In this document: positions 24,823 through 38,499 of the stretch, one piece after another
Layout of the letters: the number at the start of each line of letters is the position of its first letter
How positions within the stretch are numbered: the first letter of the stretch is position 1
Assembly: GCA_905182985.1 (NCBI GenBank)
Contig: CAJJDN010000148.1
Span: forward strand, 124,001-188,000
Length of the DNA: 64,000 bases
Direction of reading: 5' to 3'
Source of the DNA: Paramecium sonneborni
Taxonomy: Eukaryota; Ciliophora; Oligohymenophorea; Peniculida; Parameciidae
Notes under the pieces: generated by a model
Databases searched by the model: none
Told to the model about the DNA's origin: nothing
The model's input: only the letters and a program-made list of their open reading frames with translations
Made by a program: the position numbers and the translations under genes

Positions 24823-25576
24823 ATCAATATATGTATATTTTAAGTATTTACTTATTTTTATAATCATCTTCAATATTTCATTTTATCACTCTTTCAAATT
24901 TTAATCCTAATATGATATTAAATTTCTTTTATAAATAAAATTTATTATTTTTTTAGAAATTCCATTTTCTAACTTATTAAAAATTAACAATTAATCTCTT
25001 TTTACTTATATTAATCCTATATATTAAAGATATTCTTATCATCAAACAATTTATAAATACTAGAATTTTATACTTATCAAGGCATTGTATTTGTTTATCT
25101 AATGAACCCTTTAAAGAAACATTCCTTTTAATACTTTTTCAGTTTATTTTATTGATTCTATTTATAATTTACAATTTTTTTTATATTGATTTTTTCATTT
25201 AGTTTTATATTTATTAGAACATCATTTAAATTGATAATTCTAGTGAATAAAACCTTAAGTGGAATATTTAATTGAATAGTTTCTGTTAATATAAAATATT
25301 TGATTCATTATTGAATTTTAAAAATGTTTCTAAAAATAAACATCAAATTTTATTATATAGATATTTTGAAGTTTATTTATGAAGTTTAGATAATGATAAT
25401 GTTAGATGGATGTTTGAATAGATATGACTATATATATAGTTTTGATAATTATTATTAAAAAAATAACTGATCATCATATTGCGTTTGAAAAATAATGGTT
25501 CGTATTAATAAGGGTTTGAAAAGTGATACTCAGTTTAAGGCAATTGTAATAATAAAAATATCTCAGCAACTTCAAC
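24823..25576. other. AT-rich intergenic stretch, no gene seen
   Basis: About 750 bp between the Rab and PCD-like genes. No convincing frame on either strand and no recognised motif. Confidence 0.45.
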
Positions 25577-26132
25577 ATGTATAGATACATCTCTGAACTT
25601 GGATTTAGAACACCAGCCATAATAAATTCTCTAAAAATCTTCATTAGAGAATTTAAAGATGTTCCATCTGTTTCAGTATAAAAATTAAATTCTGAACAAA
25701 TCTACTCTGCTCTTGAGATTCATTCTCTACAATGGCAAGCATCTAGTGATTCTACAAAGCTTACTAAAGAATTCAAATTCAATTCATTCAAAGAAACTTT
25801 TGCATTCATGGGATCAATTTCTACAATCGCCGATGAAATGCATCGTAAGATATTAGAATCTATCATTATTAGATTATCCTAAATGGACATAAAAATAAAA
25901 TGTAGTTAATGTAGAAATAACAACACCAGAATGTTCGGGTGTCTCTGTTAAAGACATTCTTTTGGCATACACAATGGAATAATTGGCAAATGAAGTCTCA
26001 ACTACTCAAATTACAACTGTCTGTGATTGTCCAAAAGTTATTGATTCGCAAATACTACATAATTGGAACTCAAATTTCTCTAAAACTGAGGAAATGCTCC
26101 AAAGTTTTTAGAAAACTACAGCTTAACTTTGA
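25577..26132 (+). CDS. Pterin-4a-carbinolamine dehydratase (PCD/DCoH)-like protein, copy 1
   Basis: Seen: 175 residues after removal of one 28-nt intron (25845-25872). Conserved PCD pattern: WQASSDSTKLTKEFKFNSFK, FAFMGSISTIADEMHHYPKW, NVVNVEITTPECSGVSVKDI, LLAYTMEQLA. The double His before YPKW corresponds to the catalytic HHPEW-type motif; the second His codon is split by the intron. Known: PCD recycles 4a-hydroxytetrahydrobiopterin during aromatic amino-acid hydroxylation. DCoH also acts as a dimerisation cofactor. It has extra N- and C-terminal segments beyond the roughly 100-residue core, with Cys in TTVCDCPKV. Inference: enzyme or dimerisation protein. Confidence 0.7.
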
Positions 26133-26594
26133 TTTCATATCAATATATTATAATTTCTTTACATATTTTTCATAATTAATATCAAGATACAATGGAAATT
26201 ATTATAAAATTATATAATCAGAAAACATGTGTTTCATTATTTTTTCAATAAATTTACAATATTTTCTTTAACCCAATAAACGCTTTATTGCATATATAAT
26301 ATTTAGTTATTAACTTTAAAGTTTAAAAACATAAATAAAAACCAATATTCTTGAATAACAATAAATATTTATTACTTTTAAAATTGATAATAATATAGAC
26401 TTTTGAAAATTTAAATGAAAATTTTAATTTGTCTCTTAAGAAAGGAATTTAAGAATAATAAGAAATTAGTTTATTGCTGATTTAAATACAAATTGAAATA
26501 AAGGATATTAAGATGACAAATTATTAAATTAATTGCATACTTAAAACCTATTTAAATACTATTATGAAAAATCGTTTTATCATTATTAAAATCT
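26133..26594. other. Spacer between the two PCD-like copies
   Basis: AT-rich, no coding frame seen. It separates the tandem paralogues. Confidence 0.45.
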
Positions 26595-27170
26595 ATGTAC
26601 AGAAAGTTTGCCTCAAATAACAACTAAACAATAGCAAATGTATTAGGATTAAAGTTTTTACTAAGAGACTTTTCTGAGATTACTTCAAAACAGTTCGATA
26701 AATTAAGTTAAGAAGAGGTCAATTAACTTTTGATCATATAACAACTAAATATGAATTGGAATTAGGTATATAGTAAAAATTAATGATAGAATATCAGTAA
26801 CATAAGTAGAAAGTACTAGTTCTAGAAATTTCAAGACTCATTTAGTTTTATGGGTTAAGTTTCATAGATAGCAGATTAGATGAAACGTAATAATTAAAAA
26901 AATAATTTAGATTATCCAAAATGGTTTAATAAGAATGGATTAGTTACTATGGAATTGATGAGTCCTGAAGTTCAAGGAGTGACATTTAAGGATATCATTC
27001 TTGCTCATTCAGCTGAACAAATTGCTTAACTGATTGAGAGTAGGCCTAAAAATTCAATTTTCGACAACTGTGATATTCATGTGGAGAATCTTATATCTTC
27101 ATGGAATAACAATTATTAGAAATTTCAAGGATTAAACCAAGTCTTTGAGAGATCTATGAATTTCATTTGA
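26595..27170 (+). CDS. PCD/DCoH-like protein, copy 2
   Basis: Seen: two 24-nt introns leave 528 nt, 175 residues, the same length as copy 1. Core: FSFMGQVSQIADQMKHYPKW, GLVTMELMSPEVQGVTFKDI, ILAHSAEQIAQ. The first His of the HH pair is Lys (KHYPKW), which may lower or remove dehydratase activity. The intron splitting the remaining His codon is in the same place as in copy 1, so the pair arose by duplication of an intron-bearing gene. The flanks have diverged strongly. Inference: an older tandem duplicate, perhaps with the structural (DCoH) role. Confidence 0.65.
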
Positions 27171-27221
27171 TTAAATATAATGATAAATTCTTAAAAATTA
27201 AGTTTTAATAAATAATCTAAA

Positions 27222-27763
27222 ATGAGTGAGAATTATGTTAATATCATAAGAGAGATCTATGAAATTATAAAAGAAGATTTCAATAATAGTTTGGCTCAAA
27301 AAATAATAGAATTTTATATTGTTAAGAATAGCAAGAAAGTATTGTAGTATTATGATAATAATTTAGTATGATTGGAAATTTATTTGATAGTACTCTTTGG
27401 AATATAGATCGAAAGTTATGTAAAATTATTTGACTGTAATGGTTTACATATTATAATTCGAATTGGTTAGAGAATAGGATTAGTTTCATTAAATATTTTA
27501 GGAGATGGTTTTGCTAATTCTGCTTGTTTTGGATGCTTTACTTGATATTTTAATTGAAAAAAACGATAAGTTTATATGTTCTAGTGAGATATTTAATAAT
27601 TTTTCGGTTGGTAAATACAAATATTATGGATGCAATTTTTTATTTATTTTAGTATTTAAGAAGTTAAAATAATTAGATACTGAGAAGATAAAAGAAAATT
27701 TGATAGTTAAAGTAGATAAGATGTCTGCAGAAATTTTTGATTATTATTAGATTTATTAATTTA
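27222..27763 (+). CDS. Small hypothetical helical/membrane protein, 3' end uncertain
   Basis: Seen: MSENYVNIIREIYEIIKEDF, then IIEFYIVKNSKKVLYMIGNL after a 20-nt intron (GTATTATGATAATAATTTAG). A 26-nt intron (GTACTC...GAAAG) then leads into a Gln/Leu-rich helix, including VLLILLVLDALLDILIEKND. The frame runs on to the start of the next gene without a clear TGA, so the last exon is not resolved. No family recognised. Low confidence in the exon structure. Confidence 0.35.
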
Positions 27764-29406
27764 ATGAAATAAGCTACGATTTTTTTGTCTGCTGCTTGTC
27801 CTTCAACGGATGTGCACTTGGCACGTGTAATGTCAACAATCAAAGTAGCCTAACCAGACACTGAATTCCGTTTTGTTGGTATTGGAGGTCCTTAAATGGG
27901 TCATGAAGGATTAGAAACTATTGGAGTAGATTATCATGAATTCCAATATAAACCTTTCTTCCCATTCAGAAATTTCTATAGATTGGCGTACACACTATTG
28001 CTAAGTTTAGTACTGAGAATGCAATGCATCCAGTCCATATGTACAAGAGATGGATCAATAAAAAAGTTTTGAATAAACTTGATAAGTAATACTTCGAAAT
28101 CGTTTAACATTATCAACCATCAGCATTCTTGAATTTCGAGAATGAATTCTTCATGATACATTTCTATAAGAAATTAAGAGAGTCGTATCGTCACTTCAAC
28201 CGAATATGTCCTCCAACATTCTAATATGGTTTAACTCATAAAGATCAACCTTAATATGGTTAAAAGTATGTAGATCATTGGTTTACAAGAACTCCATTAA
28301 AACAAGTATAAAATAATAATTATTGAATAAAAGAGTAATTGGGAGAAATTCACTTTCCCTCATACATAAGTAGGGCCAGATGGACTTTATAGAGCATTTA
28401 GACATCTTCTTTAAAATAGTCCTTAATATCAAGATTTAGTATAAAATGATACTATATATCTTCCTGGAGGTGAATTCTTTAGATTTGATGATTTTGTTGC
28501 TGACAGAGTCAATGAATAAAGAAAGAAATATAGATAATTATAAAATATAGGAGATTAGGAATTATTAATTTTTGTTGCTGGTGGTAATACATCTAAAGAA
28601 ATTCCATTCTGTCTTAAGACTGTTGCTGAAGGTATTTCAAGATTCCTAAAACTTGATGAAATGAAAAACTATCCAACTGATTAAATTAAAATAATAGTAT
28701 CAGTTCCAGAGTTTGTTGAACATTCAGATCGTACAATAAAAACTATTAATTCAATTAAATGGCCTGCTAAAGTCATTTAAGTATAAACTGAATCTGAGAA
28801 ATTCTCAGCAATAGCTGCTTGTGATATTGCTTTAGCTTGTAATGGATAAATAGTTACTGAATGTGCTGCATTCTAATTACCAACTGTAATTATATATTCT
28901 GAACATATAGATTATTCTTGATCCTAAACCAACAATTTAAATGTATTATACTTCCCTTTATAATGGAATTGATAATGATCTCAATATTGCATACAATGGA
29001 ATACTTTATCCGTAATTTTAATTATTTATTATTTTATTAGAGAATTAGTTATGTCCACTGTTCCTAATAAAATTGCTTACTCTTTATTAGAACATTGTCA
29101 AGATCCAAAACTTAGATATTTCTATGCTAAATAATATGCTCCTGTCCTTTTAAAAACATTAGCCAAAAGCGAATCTTCTGTTCCATCAGAAATAGTATAT
29201 TATTTACTCTATTTTTATAGGCAAATAAATTTAATAGTGTTTAATTAACTGGCTATTCTTCTGCATATTAGGTTATTGCTAATACAGTATTGAAAGCAGC
29301 CCAAGTTTATGAACATATTCACTCCTAAAGTAATTTTACTACCTAGTAAAATGAAAATTTAAGAATTGAAGCCATGCAAAGTTTGGGATGGGCTAAAGGA
29401 TTATGA
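27764..29406 (+). CDS. Lipid-A-disaccharide synthase (LpxB, GT19)-like glycosyltransferase
   Basis: Seen: MKQATIFLSAACPSTDVHLA, EFRFVGIGGPQMGHEGLETI (the LpxB FxGIGGPxM motif), ELLIFVAGGNTSKEI, CDIALACNGQIVTECAAFQL (donor-site SGTxTLE-like) and PTIILDPKPTIQMYY. Introns of 28, 25, 29 and 26 nt. Known: bacterial LpxB joins lipid X to UDP-diacylglucosamine. Plants keep mitochondrial LpxB homologues and some protists carry similar genes. Inference: an organellar or ER glycolipid transferase; the Gly-Asp-rich N-loop (GEPSGD in bacteria) is changed to ACPSTD. The reading frame breaks near 27985-27995 without a usable intron (see findings). Confidence 0.75.
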
Positions 29407-29450
29407 AAAATAGTCATAATTTTAAAATCAATATAATATAATATATCATT

Positions 29451-30905
29451 TCATATTAAATTACTAAATGTTACTAATTGATTACTTTTTGGACTCCATT
29501 CCATTAAATCTGATTAATTTACTAAAATCAATCTACAATAATTCTTTTGATATGTGCAATTATTATTATATCCAATCTACAAAAGTATATTATTAACAAT
29601 CTTCTTACAAACCTCAAATCTATGTTTAGGAACATCGATATCATTCCCCTATAGGATTAATTATATATTATATTCATTCAATTCTATCAAAGAAATATCT
29701 GTTATCTTGTAAACTTTTTATAAACAAGTAATTAATGTGAAAAATAATGGAAGAACTGTAAAAAATTATTTTATTTCAAAATTAATACGAATCTTATCCT
29801 TATTTAAAATTTTATCCAAAAATAATCTCAATTTGTAATACTTCAATTCTTCTATCTATTCTAATAACTTTTCTTTAACATAATACGAATTGTAAAGTAA
29901 ATTTCTTAGATTCTCTTTGTAATATTATGCTTTATCGGTTTTCTTTATTCTTTACAATACTCTAAAGTAACTATTATTATTATTCTACTAATAGCTAACA
30001 CAAGATTAGCACTCAGAAAATTTTAATGTTATTTTTATTTCTACAAATTTCTTTATAACACAATTCACTATTAATTTATCCCTATTTATTGTGTTTAAAA
30101 CCATTATCTAGAATTCATTTGGTTACTCTCTAACCCTCTCCAAAAGATATTAATTCAATGTTATTTTTTAATTTATCACTTTCAAATCTAATAGAAAATC
30201 TTTATTTTCAATTTTTATGTATTCATTCATGGATTTATTTGCATATTAGAGTTCTATTTTCTCCCAGTAATGATTATATGTTAATAATACAATTTTATCA
30301 TCTACTAAATCATCCCAAATAGAAAAAGAGGATTTTTACTGCTCATTTAATAAAAATAATTATCTGTTATGCTTTTATCTATAATATTCCTTTTACCAAA
30401 ATAGTATTAAGTATAGAGTTATTATTAATGTCTCAATGTGAAAGTCATTGTAATTCCGCATAAGTAATCGTGAAAATAAAAATATCAGCTATAAGACTTA
30501 ATTAAATAAAAAATTTGGAGCTAGAGTGAAATTCAAAGCAAGAAATTAAGAAATATCGAAAATCCAATTATATTAATGATCATAAAAGTCAGGGTAATAC
30601 AAAGGAATGAAATGATAAAATGAAGCTAATAAACTTAGAGTTGAAATCAAATATCCAAATAAGGATATAAACTATTATTTCATTTTTACATAGTAAAATA
30701 TTATTGTCTATGTTAGACTTATTGTTACTAATAAAACACCTATGAGTATTTCGTTCCTTTAGATCCAATAAATACTCAAGATAATGTTTGATATTGGTAA
30801 CAAAGAGATTGTATATCTGAAAGCTTCAATTAATTCAATTGAATAATTCTCTTTGTACTTTTTCTCCAAATTTTTATCAATAAAAGTTAATGTAAAAGGA
30901 TTCAT
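29451..30905 (-). CDS. Multipass membrane protein, 484 residues, unknown function
   Basis: Seen: a single exon of exactly 485 codons with no TGA. The first about 190 residues hold several TM helices (ISLLPISNIILSIYWI, ILIGVLLVTISLTQTIIFYY, LFGYLISTLSLLASFYHFIP, LQLIFLFSRLL, LIITLYLILFW). A charged cytoplasmic region of about 300 residues follows (FSIWDDLVDDKIVLLTYN, EKLLEQIEELKYYKLRLFLD), with one further hydrophobic patch. The layout resembles ciliate membrane proteins related to adenylyl-cyclase or histidine-kinase sensors, but I see no catalytic signature. It converges with the LpxB-like gene, 44 bp apart. An opposite-strand open frame here is a shadow. Confidence 0.65.
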
Positions 30906-31682
30906 TTTAAATATAAAAAGATAATAATCACAATTATATCAAATATATTTATAATAATTAATTGTTTACTATTAAAACATTATAATTATTATGCTATTTT
31001 TAATAATTAAGTGAAAGTTAATTTCTAGAGCCATTAAAATTTATTAATCTCATTAAGAATTTGATGATCAATCATGATTTAAAGCTAAATAATCTAATAT
31101 CGATATAAATCGAATATATTTTTAATGATATGATTTTTTCATATTTTAAAAAAATATTGGATATTCATTATTTCTAATTTTTAATATTTTAAGAGCAAGC
31201 AACTAATTAATTTTTATTATGAGTAATTAATTAAAACAAATATCGATTATTTTTCTGATAAAAAACTCAAATGTATTGAATTACTCATATTTAGTGCCAT
31301 TAGTCAATAAAAAATTGAAATTATCTCTTTAATTAATTTTAAAGTCATAATTTATCAAAAACTTACTTATTCACAATTTAAACTCATAAATTAGAAATAA
31401 CTTACATATTCCCAAACAAAAAGAATTTCACAATTTAAAATGTATTAAGAACTTTGGAAAAAATAAAAATGATTAGGATCCAATTGAATTGATTTATATT
31501 TTCTTCTTCATCAACAAGATATTTAAATTATTATCTTAAATATCTTGATACATTGCTTTAGGTTGCCCTTTCTATCAATCTAATCTCATTAATTTATAAA
31601 TGCAAAATAATGAAAGAAGTAACTTAACCTGTGCTACTTTTGATAAATATTAATATTTAAGATTTAAATATAATAGTAAAAA
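30906..31682. other. AT-rich intergenic stretch
   Basis: No gene seen on either strand. Contains the perfect inverted repeat at 31515-31547 listed separately. Confidence 0.45.
31515..31547. repeat. Perfect 12-bp inverted repeat with 9-nt loop
   Basis: CAAGATATTTAA at 31515-31526 and TTAAATATCTTG at 31536-31547 are exact reverse complements. The stem is long for the local base composition. It lies about 140 bp downstream of the thioredoxin stop codon, so a 3'-end or replication-related role is possible, but chance is not excluded. Confidence 0.6.
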
Positions 31683-32066
31683 TCAGCCCCTTATCTTTTC
31701 TAAAAAAAATTTTATCTTGCGTTCACTATAACCTGTCATTAAATCAATTTAAGTTCCCATGTTAAATAAACAAACTGAGGGAACTTAAGCTTTCTAATTA
31801 TAATCAAATATAACTTATACCGCAAATTATTGCACTACGTCATAAAGCTCATCGTTGTTCACATTGACTAAAGCAAGTTACCATTTTTAAGAATTCTTCT
31901 CAACCTCTGAAATTAATTATGGATTAAGTTTACGGCAAGGGGCACACCTAAATTTTATTAGTTAAACAATCTACCATTCTGCAAAAAAACTAACCACAAC
32001 TGGCTTTTAATTGTTAACAACATGTTCAAACCAATCTTTCTAAGTGTTTATTTCTAAACAATTCAT
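31683..32066 (-). CDS. Thioredoxin
   Basis: Seen: two 27-nt introns leave 330 nt, 109 residues, the normal thioredoxin length. PVVVSFFAEWCAPCRKLNPQ holds the active site as WCAPC, a common variant of WCGPC. LALVNVNNDELYDVVQQFA and VPSVCLFNMGTQIDLMTG match the beta3-alpha3 and cis-Pro (VPS) regions. The first intron splits the codon for the active-site Trp. Known: dithiol-disulphide exchange in cytosol or mitochondria. The start MNCLEINTQKDWFEHV gives a short N-terminus. An open frame continues upstream without an ATG, so I keep this start. Confidence 0.92.
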
Positions 32067-32965
32067 TAAATATTTAAATAATGTTTATCCTTCTAAAATA
32101 TTAGAACCAGTTTTATAAGATTGAATAATATGTAATATCAATGATTTAATTAACAAAATAATATATATTTCCTTTAATATATTTCAGGAAAAATTGACAA
32201 TTCTTTTTTAGACTTAAAACAATCAAAAATATTTCTTACTACTTTAATTAAAGAATACTCACAAATAATATTAATATATCAATCTTAAATTTATTTTATG
32301 ATTTTTTTTAATATAAAGCTATCTATATTTATAATACAAAGATTCGAATTTCAAATCAAGCATGATTCTAAATAGCATCCTTTGATAATTATGAAATTTA
32401 AGAAATTCTTAAAATTATTTGATTTATTTAAGATTAAATAATATATAAAATAATAATTAGCAAAGATAATAATTTTTATGAATTATTTTAACAACAAAAA
32501 ATATCATCAAAACTTTTTATCGATTATGTTAAATATAAAATCTTGTAATGTATTTTACAACTTATTATTTAGATTTTTTTAAAATGTATATTAACAAATT
32601 GGGTTGGAACAATCTTTTTCTGTATAGTCTTTTTTTCAATTATTCTTTAATTAATTGTTTGAACAAAGTAAGAACAATTTCATCATTTAATGAATTTATA
32701 ATCGACAATTTTAACCAAATCTTCAAATAATATTTCTTTTCTCATTTATTATTTTTCCAATTATTATTTATATTGTAATTTAAAATTTTTTCTTTGGTTT
32801 TGCTACAATTAATATAAATTGAATATTTTTTGGCAAAACTAACTAAACACAGGAATTTAAGACTGAGAAGTAGTTAATTTGCTATAAAGAATTCCATTTA
32901 ATCAATTTAATTTCTCTACATTTTGTAAAACTTCTTCTAATATTCTAATAGTTTTATGTCTTTTA
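32067..32965. other. AT-rich stretch, possible unresolved exon
   Basis: No gene that I can support. A minus-strand segment at about 32902-32965 (HKTIRILEEVLQNVEKLN) is protein-like and could be a last exon of the small gene starting at 33274. Confidence 0.4.
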
Positions 32966-33274
32966 TCAAAAAGCAGCTTTATAAAATAAAGTGCTCAATT
33001 CATCCCAATTAATAAATTCTGTTTTTAAATTGATAATATTCTTTCCAAATTCTTTTAATGCTACAATACTTTTCTATTGATGAGAGATTTCAATTAATTT
33101 AGAACATATTTAGCCATGATTCGAAAAAATTAGTTTATAATTAAATAGAATTTTTTTTTTTTATTCTATTTGACATTTGACAATTCTTTAAAATAAATTA
33201 CTCTAATTTATTTAGATCAAGAATGAAAAGATTAAAGTTTGTTTTCTAATTTAAAAATTAATTTATTTCTTCAT
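32966..33274 (-). CDS. Small hypothetical protein, 102 residues
   Basis: Seen: one frame of 103 codons, MKKQINFQIRKQTLIFSF to STLFYKAAF, reading through a 12-A run (33151-33162). Segments such as HGQICSKLIEISHQQKSIVA and IINLKTEFINWDELS look like helical protein. A further coding-like piece just downstream in another frame suggests an unrecognised intron near 32966. No family recognised. It starts 65 bp from the divergent plus-strand gene at 33340. Confidence 0.4.
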
Positions 33275-33339
33275 TTTTAATTGGTTCCATATTTTTTGTT
33301 TATATAAAAAATATAATTTTTATATTAATTAGTAAAAAA

Positions 33340-35126
33340 ATGTAAAATAATTAATTGAAAATTGAGTTCGGGAATAATTCTTTAAAAAAATAGGTTCTAA
33401 CACATTTGTTTTAGTAGTACTAAAAAATTTAAGATAAATTATCTTTGAAGTAGTTAGATAAAAATATAATAGGATACCTTATTGCAATAATTTCAAACTA
33501 GCAAAAGTATTCAATGTTAATGCCAAGAATTCAGAGAATTGTTTAATAATAGAATATTATTATGATGGTCTTAATGGAGAATAATTAAAATTTGTAATAA
33601 AGGATTCAGAGGTATAACAGGAAGGATTTACAAATAAATTTATACTAGAATAATAGGATGTCTTAATGGCAAAGTAAGTATTATAAGTTCTAATAGAAAC
33701 TTTTCATTGGTCTGCAAATTTTGGGTATTCTCGTTTTTAATAATTTAGTTAATTTATCGATCCATTTAAGGAGAATTTAATTTATGATAGAGAGTATGAT
33801 TTTTTCTTGTTTATTCCTACATTTGAATTGATAACTTAATATCTTTTCCTTGGTAAATTCGATTTTTCATTAGAAAAATTATTAAATTTTAGATTAGGTC
33901 CTTATTAAAATGGGGTATATATAATAAAATAATATAAGACACATATATTTTTTTGTGAGTATTTGGATACATTTTTTTAATTTTTGAAAGATTAAGATGA
34001 TGATAAGTAATTCTATAAATAAAAATTGCATGATTATCGTTTAAAAGTGAATCAAATAAATGAAATATTAAATTTGAATGAAAAATATACAGGTGTAGAT
34101 AGTCTTTATGGAGAAGATTAAGTAAAAAAGAAATAATGGAGATATAGTTTTAAATAAAGCATGATTCTTTATTAATTAGATTCAAATTAGAAACTTAGAT
34201 AATTGTTTTTAGAGAGAAAAGAAAAGGATTATTAGGAATCTCGAACAAAATAATCATTAAATACAGTTTAGTCTGATAATTTACGAGGATTTTTGAGATC
34301 ATTATATGATATATAATCTGAAAGTCATGATGTATTGACAAGTTTTGGTTTAAAAATGAAATAGTTTTTGGATACAAGAGTTGATTATAAAAAATAGATA
34401 ACTAGTATAGCTGGAGCATTTAGACCAAATTATTAGCCTATAAATAATAAGAATAAGATGATAGATATGGCATAATAACAATAATAATAAGGAAAATAAA
34501 ATGACAAATAAAAAATAGAGAGTGATTAAAATAATGGTTTATTTGATTTTATTTGGCATTCAGATATTAATTCTTTGAATATGATTGCCTAATATATTCC
34601 ATAAAATTTTAATAAGAATGGTAATGATGCTATAAGTTCAATGAAATTAGGAACGGATGGTAAATAATTGTTATTAAGATATAAATTGGAATTATTGGAG
34701 CAAAAGAATTGTTATATAGTAAAGACTGTGATTCCGGAAATAATGTTTACAATAGAGACAGCAGATGATATAATGTTTTTAATAAATGTTCTTTAGAAGG
34801 AATAAGGTTAAACAAATTTATATGTGGATGATAATAGAAGATTGATGTTGTATTCTTCGATAGTGATGGTAATTTAATATTAAAAATGTTAGGGTTAAAA
34901 GATAGAGATTATAAGTGCAATAGTAAAGATAATTGATATACATTAAATATACTTTTATTTGATATTGGAATTCTATGCTAAGAATATAGCAGTAGGGAGA
35001 TGTGTGAGAGAATTAAAGTATTAACATTTCGTAAGAGAATTGATATAGTATGTGTAAGATTATGAGGATGATTTTGAGAATTAGATGAAAAACATTATGA
35101 GCAAAGAAATTTAGATTGGATTTTGA
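33340..35126 (+). CDS. Hypothetical cytoplasmic protein, 580 residues
   Basis: Seen: introns of 20 nt (within about 33440-33470) and 24 nt (GTAATTTAATATTAAAAATGTTAG) leave exactly 1,743 nt. N-terminus MQNNQLKIEFGNNSLKKQVL; middle FHWSANFGYSRFQQFSQFID and YDFFLFIPTFELITQYLF; a poly-Gln patch of TAA/CAA codons; late segments YIVKTVIPEIMFTIETADDI and AVGRCVRELKYQHFVRELI. No TM, signal peptide or known domain. Composition (acidic/basic mix, Gln, Tyr) is that of a soluble scaffold-type protein. Function unknown. Confidence 0.65.
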
Positions 35127-35197
35127 ATTGTGATTCTCAATATCAAATAATTAATATTTGAATGATAATAATAATAATATTAATTATAAATAATAAA

Positions 35198-36439
35198 ATG
35201 AGTTAATAAGATGAAGGAGAAGAGAAATAAGATGTTGAATAAATAGAAGTAGTTGAACCTGATGAGCCAGATGTACCATAAGATGAATATTATGCACCAG
35301 AATAATTATAAATTGAAAAGTTACATAATGAAATCAAAGAAGGATTAAAGAGAATTGGTAAAACTGCCAATTTGAGTGGCTATTCATTCGTTGAATTAAT
35401 ATGTGAAAATAAGGTATTAATTGACGAAAGCATCTTAGAAAATAGATAAATTGTTTAATGTGATGTAGACTTATGTGCATTTGAGAAAGATTAGTTTTGC
35501 TAATAATCTCTTAAATGATGTTAATACTTTGTAATCAATCAGATATTTAACTAATTTGAATTTGGCATTTAATTAAATTACAAATTTGGATTGTTTTAAT
35601 GTACCTAATACATTTGAATTCTTGGATGAATTGAATTTAGACAATAATAAAATCACTAATTTTGGATAAATCAATCTTCCAAGATTAAAGAAATTATCAT
35701 TAAAAAATAATTTAATAAAAAGTGCACAAGGTTTTATGGGACATAATACATTAGAGATTTTAGAATTGAGAAATAATAAATTAGAAACATTTGAAGGGTA
35801 ATTGATAAATAGAAATAATTTTTTAGATTTTAGAAGTTGTTGAAATTAAAATAAATATGGGCTGCATAGAATTAAATAATTTCAATAGGACATTTAACTG
35901 AATTACCTGAATTACATACATTACATTTGAGAGCAAATAAAATAGTAGTATTAACAGATATTCCAAATTTACAGAAATTACATCATTTAAATTTAAGAGG
36001 AAATTTGATAGAGAAATTAGATGAATTTAATAATCTTAAATAATTAGATAATCTGAGATCAATAACTATGCATGAGAATCCAATAGCAACAGAGATGGGT
36101 GATGGAATAAGAAAAGAGATAATAATGATATTATAATAAATAGAAAGAGTAAATAAAGAGCCAGTACCTCCAGAAGAAAAAGCAGATGCATTAGGAGAAT
36201 TAAAAGAGAGAATAGCTGCAGCAATATAAAAGAAGAAAGAAGAAGAGGAAGAAGCAGCAAGAATAGCTGAAGAAGCAAGATTAGCAGAAGAAGCTAGATT
36301 AGCAGAAGAAGCTGCTAAGGCTGCAGAATTAGCAGCTGAACAAGCTGCAGCTGAATAAGAAGCAGCAGAAAAAGCAGCTGCTGAAGGTAAAGCTAATTAA
36401 CCTAAAGTAAATTAAGAAGAAGAAGAAGAAGAAGCCTGA
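35198..36439 (+). CDS. LRRC23: LRRC23-like leucine-rich repeat protein (radial spoke RS3 type)
   Basis: Seen: introns of 25 nt (after CENK) and 29 nt (35798-35826) leave 395 residues. Acidic N-terminus; then YVHLRKISFANNLLNDVNTL, LTNLNLAFNQI, LDELNLDNNKI, LKKLSLKNNLI, LEILELRNNKLETFEG, LKQIWAAQNQI, LHTLHLRANKI, LHHLNLRGNLIEKL and LRSITMHENPIATEMG, about eight LRRs with the LRR cap. C-terminal region VPPEEKADALGELKERIAAA followed by a Lys/Glu/Ala helix. Repeat order and the (E)EKADA..LKERI segment match LRRC23, a radial spoke 3 head/stalk protein. Inference: axonemal, needed for normal ciliary beating. Confidence 0.78.
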
Positions 36440-36467
36440 TTATTAAATATAAATTAATTTATAATAA

Positions 36468-38333
<1,866 letters not shown>

Positions 38334-38499
38334 TACAATCAATGTTCAAATTCTAATTTCAGATCAAATATTATTATTTTTTTATTTATATCCAAGCTCA
38401 ATTTCTACAACTCTTTCAATTACAAAGATTAAAAGTAGAATTAATAATCGTCTTTCTATTTACTTATATTAATCAATTCATAAACAATAAATATACAAA

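Noticed and set aside
29460..30290. Plus-strand open frame of hydrophobic protein
   Set aside because: The minus strand carries a 485-codon frame with balanced composition and clear TM topology; the plus-strand reading is its shadow.
33151..33162. Frameshift at a 12-A run suggesting a pseudogene
   Set aside because: Recounting the run showed that a frame starting at ATG 33274 reads through it without any shift.
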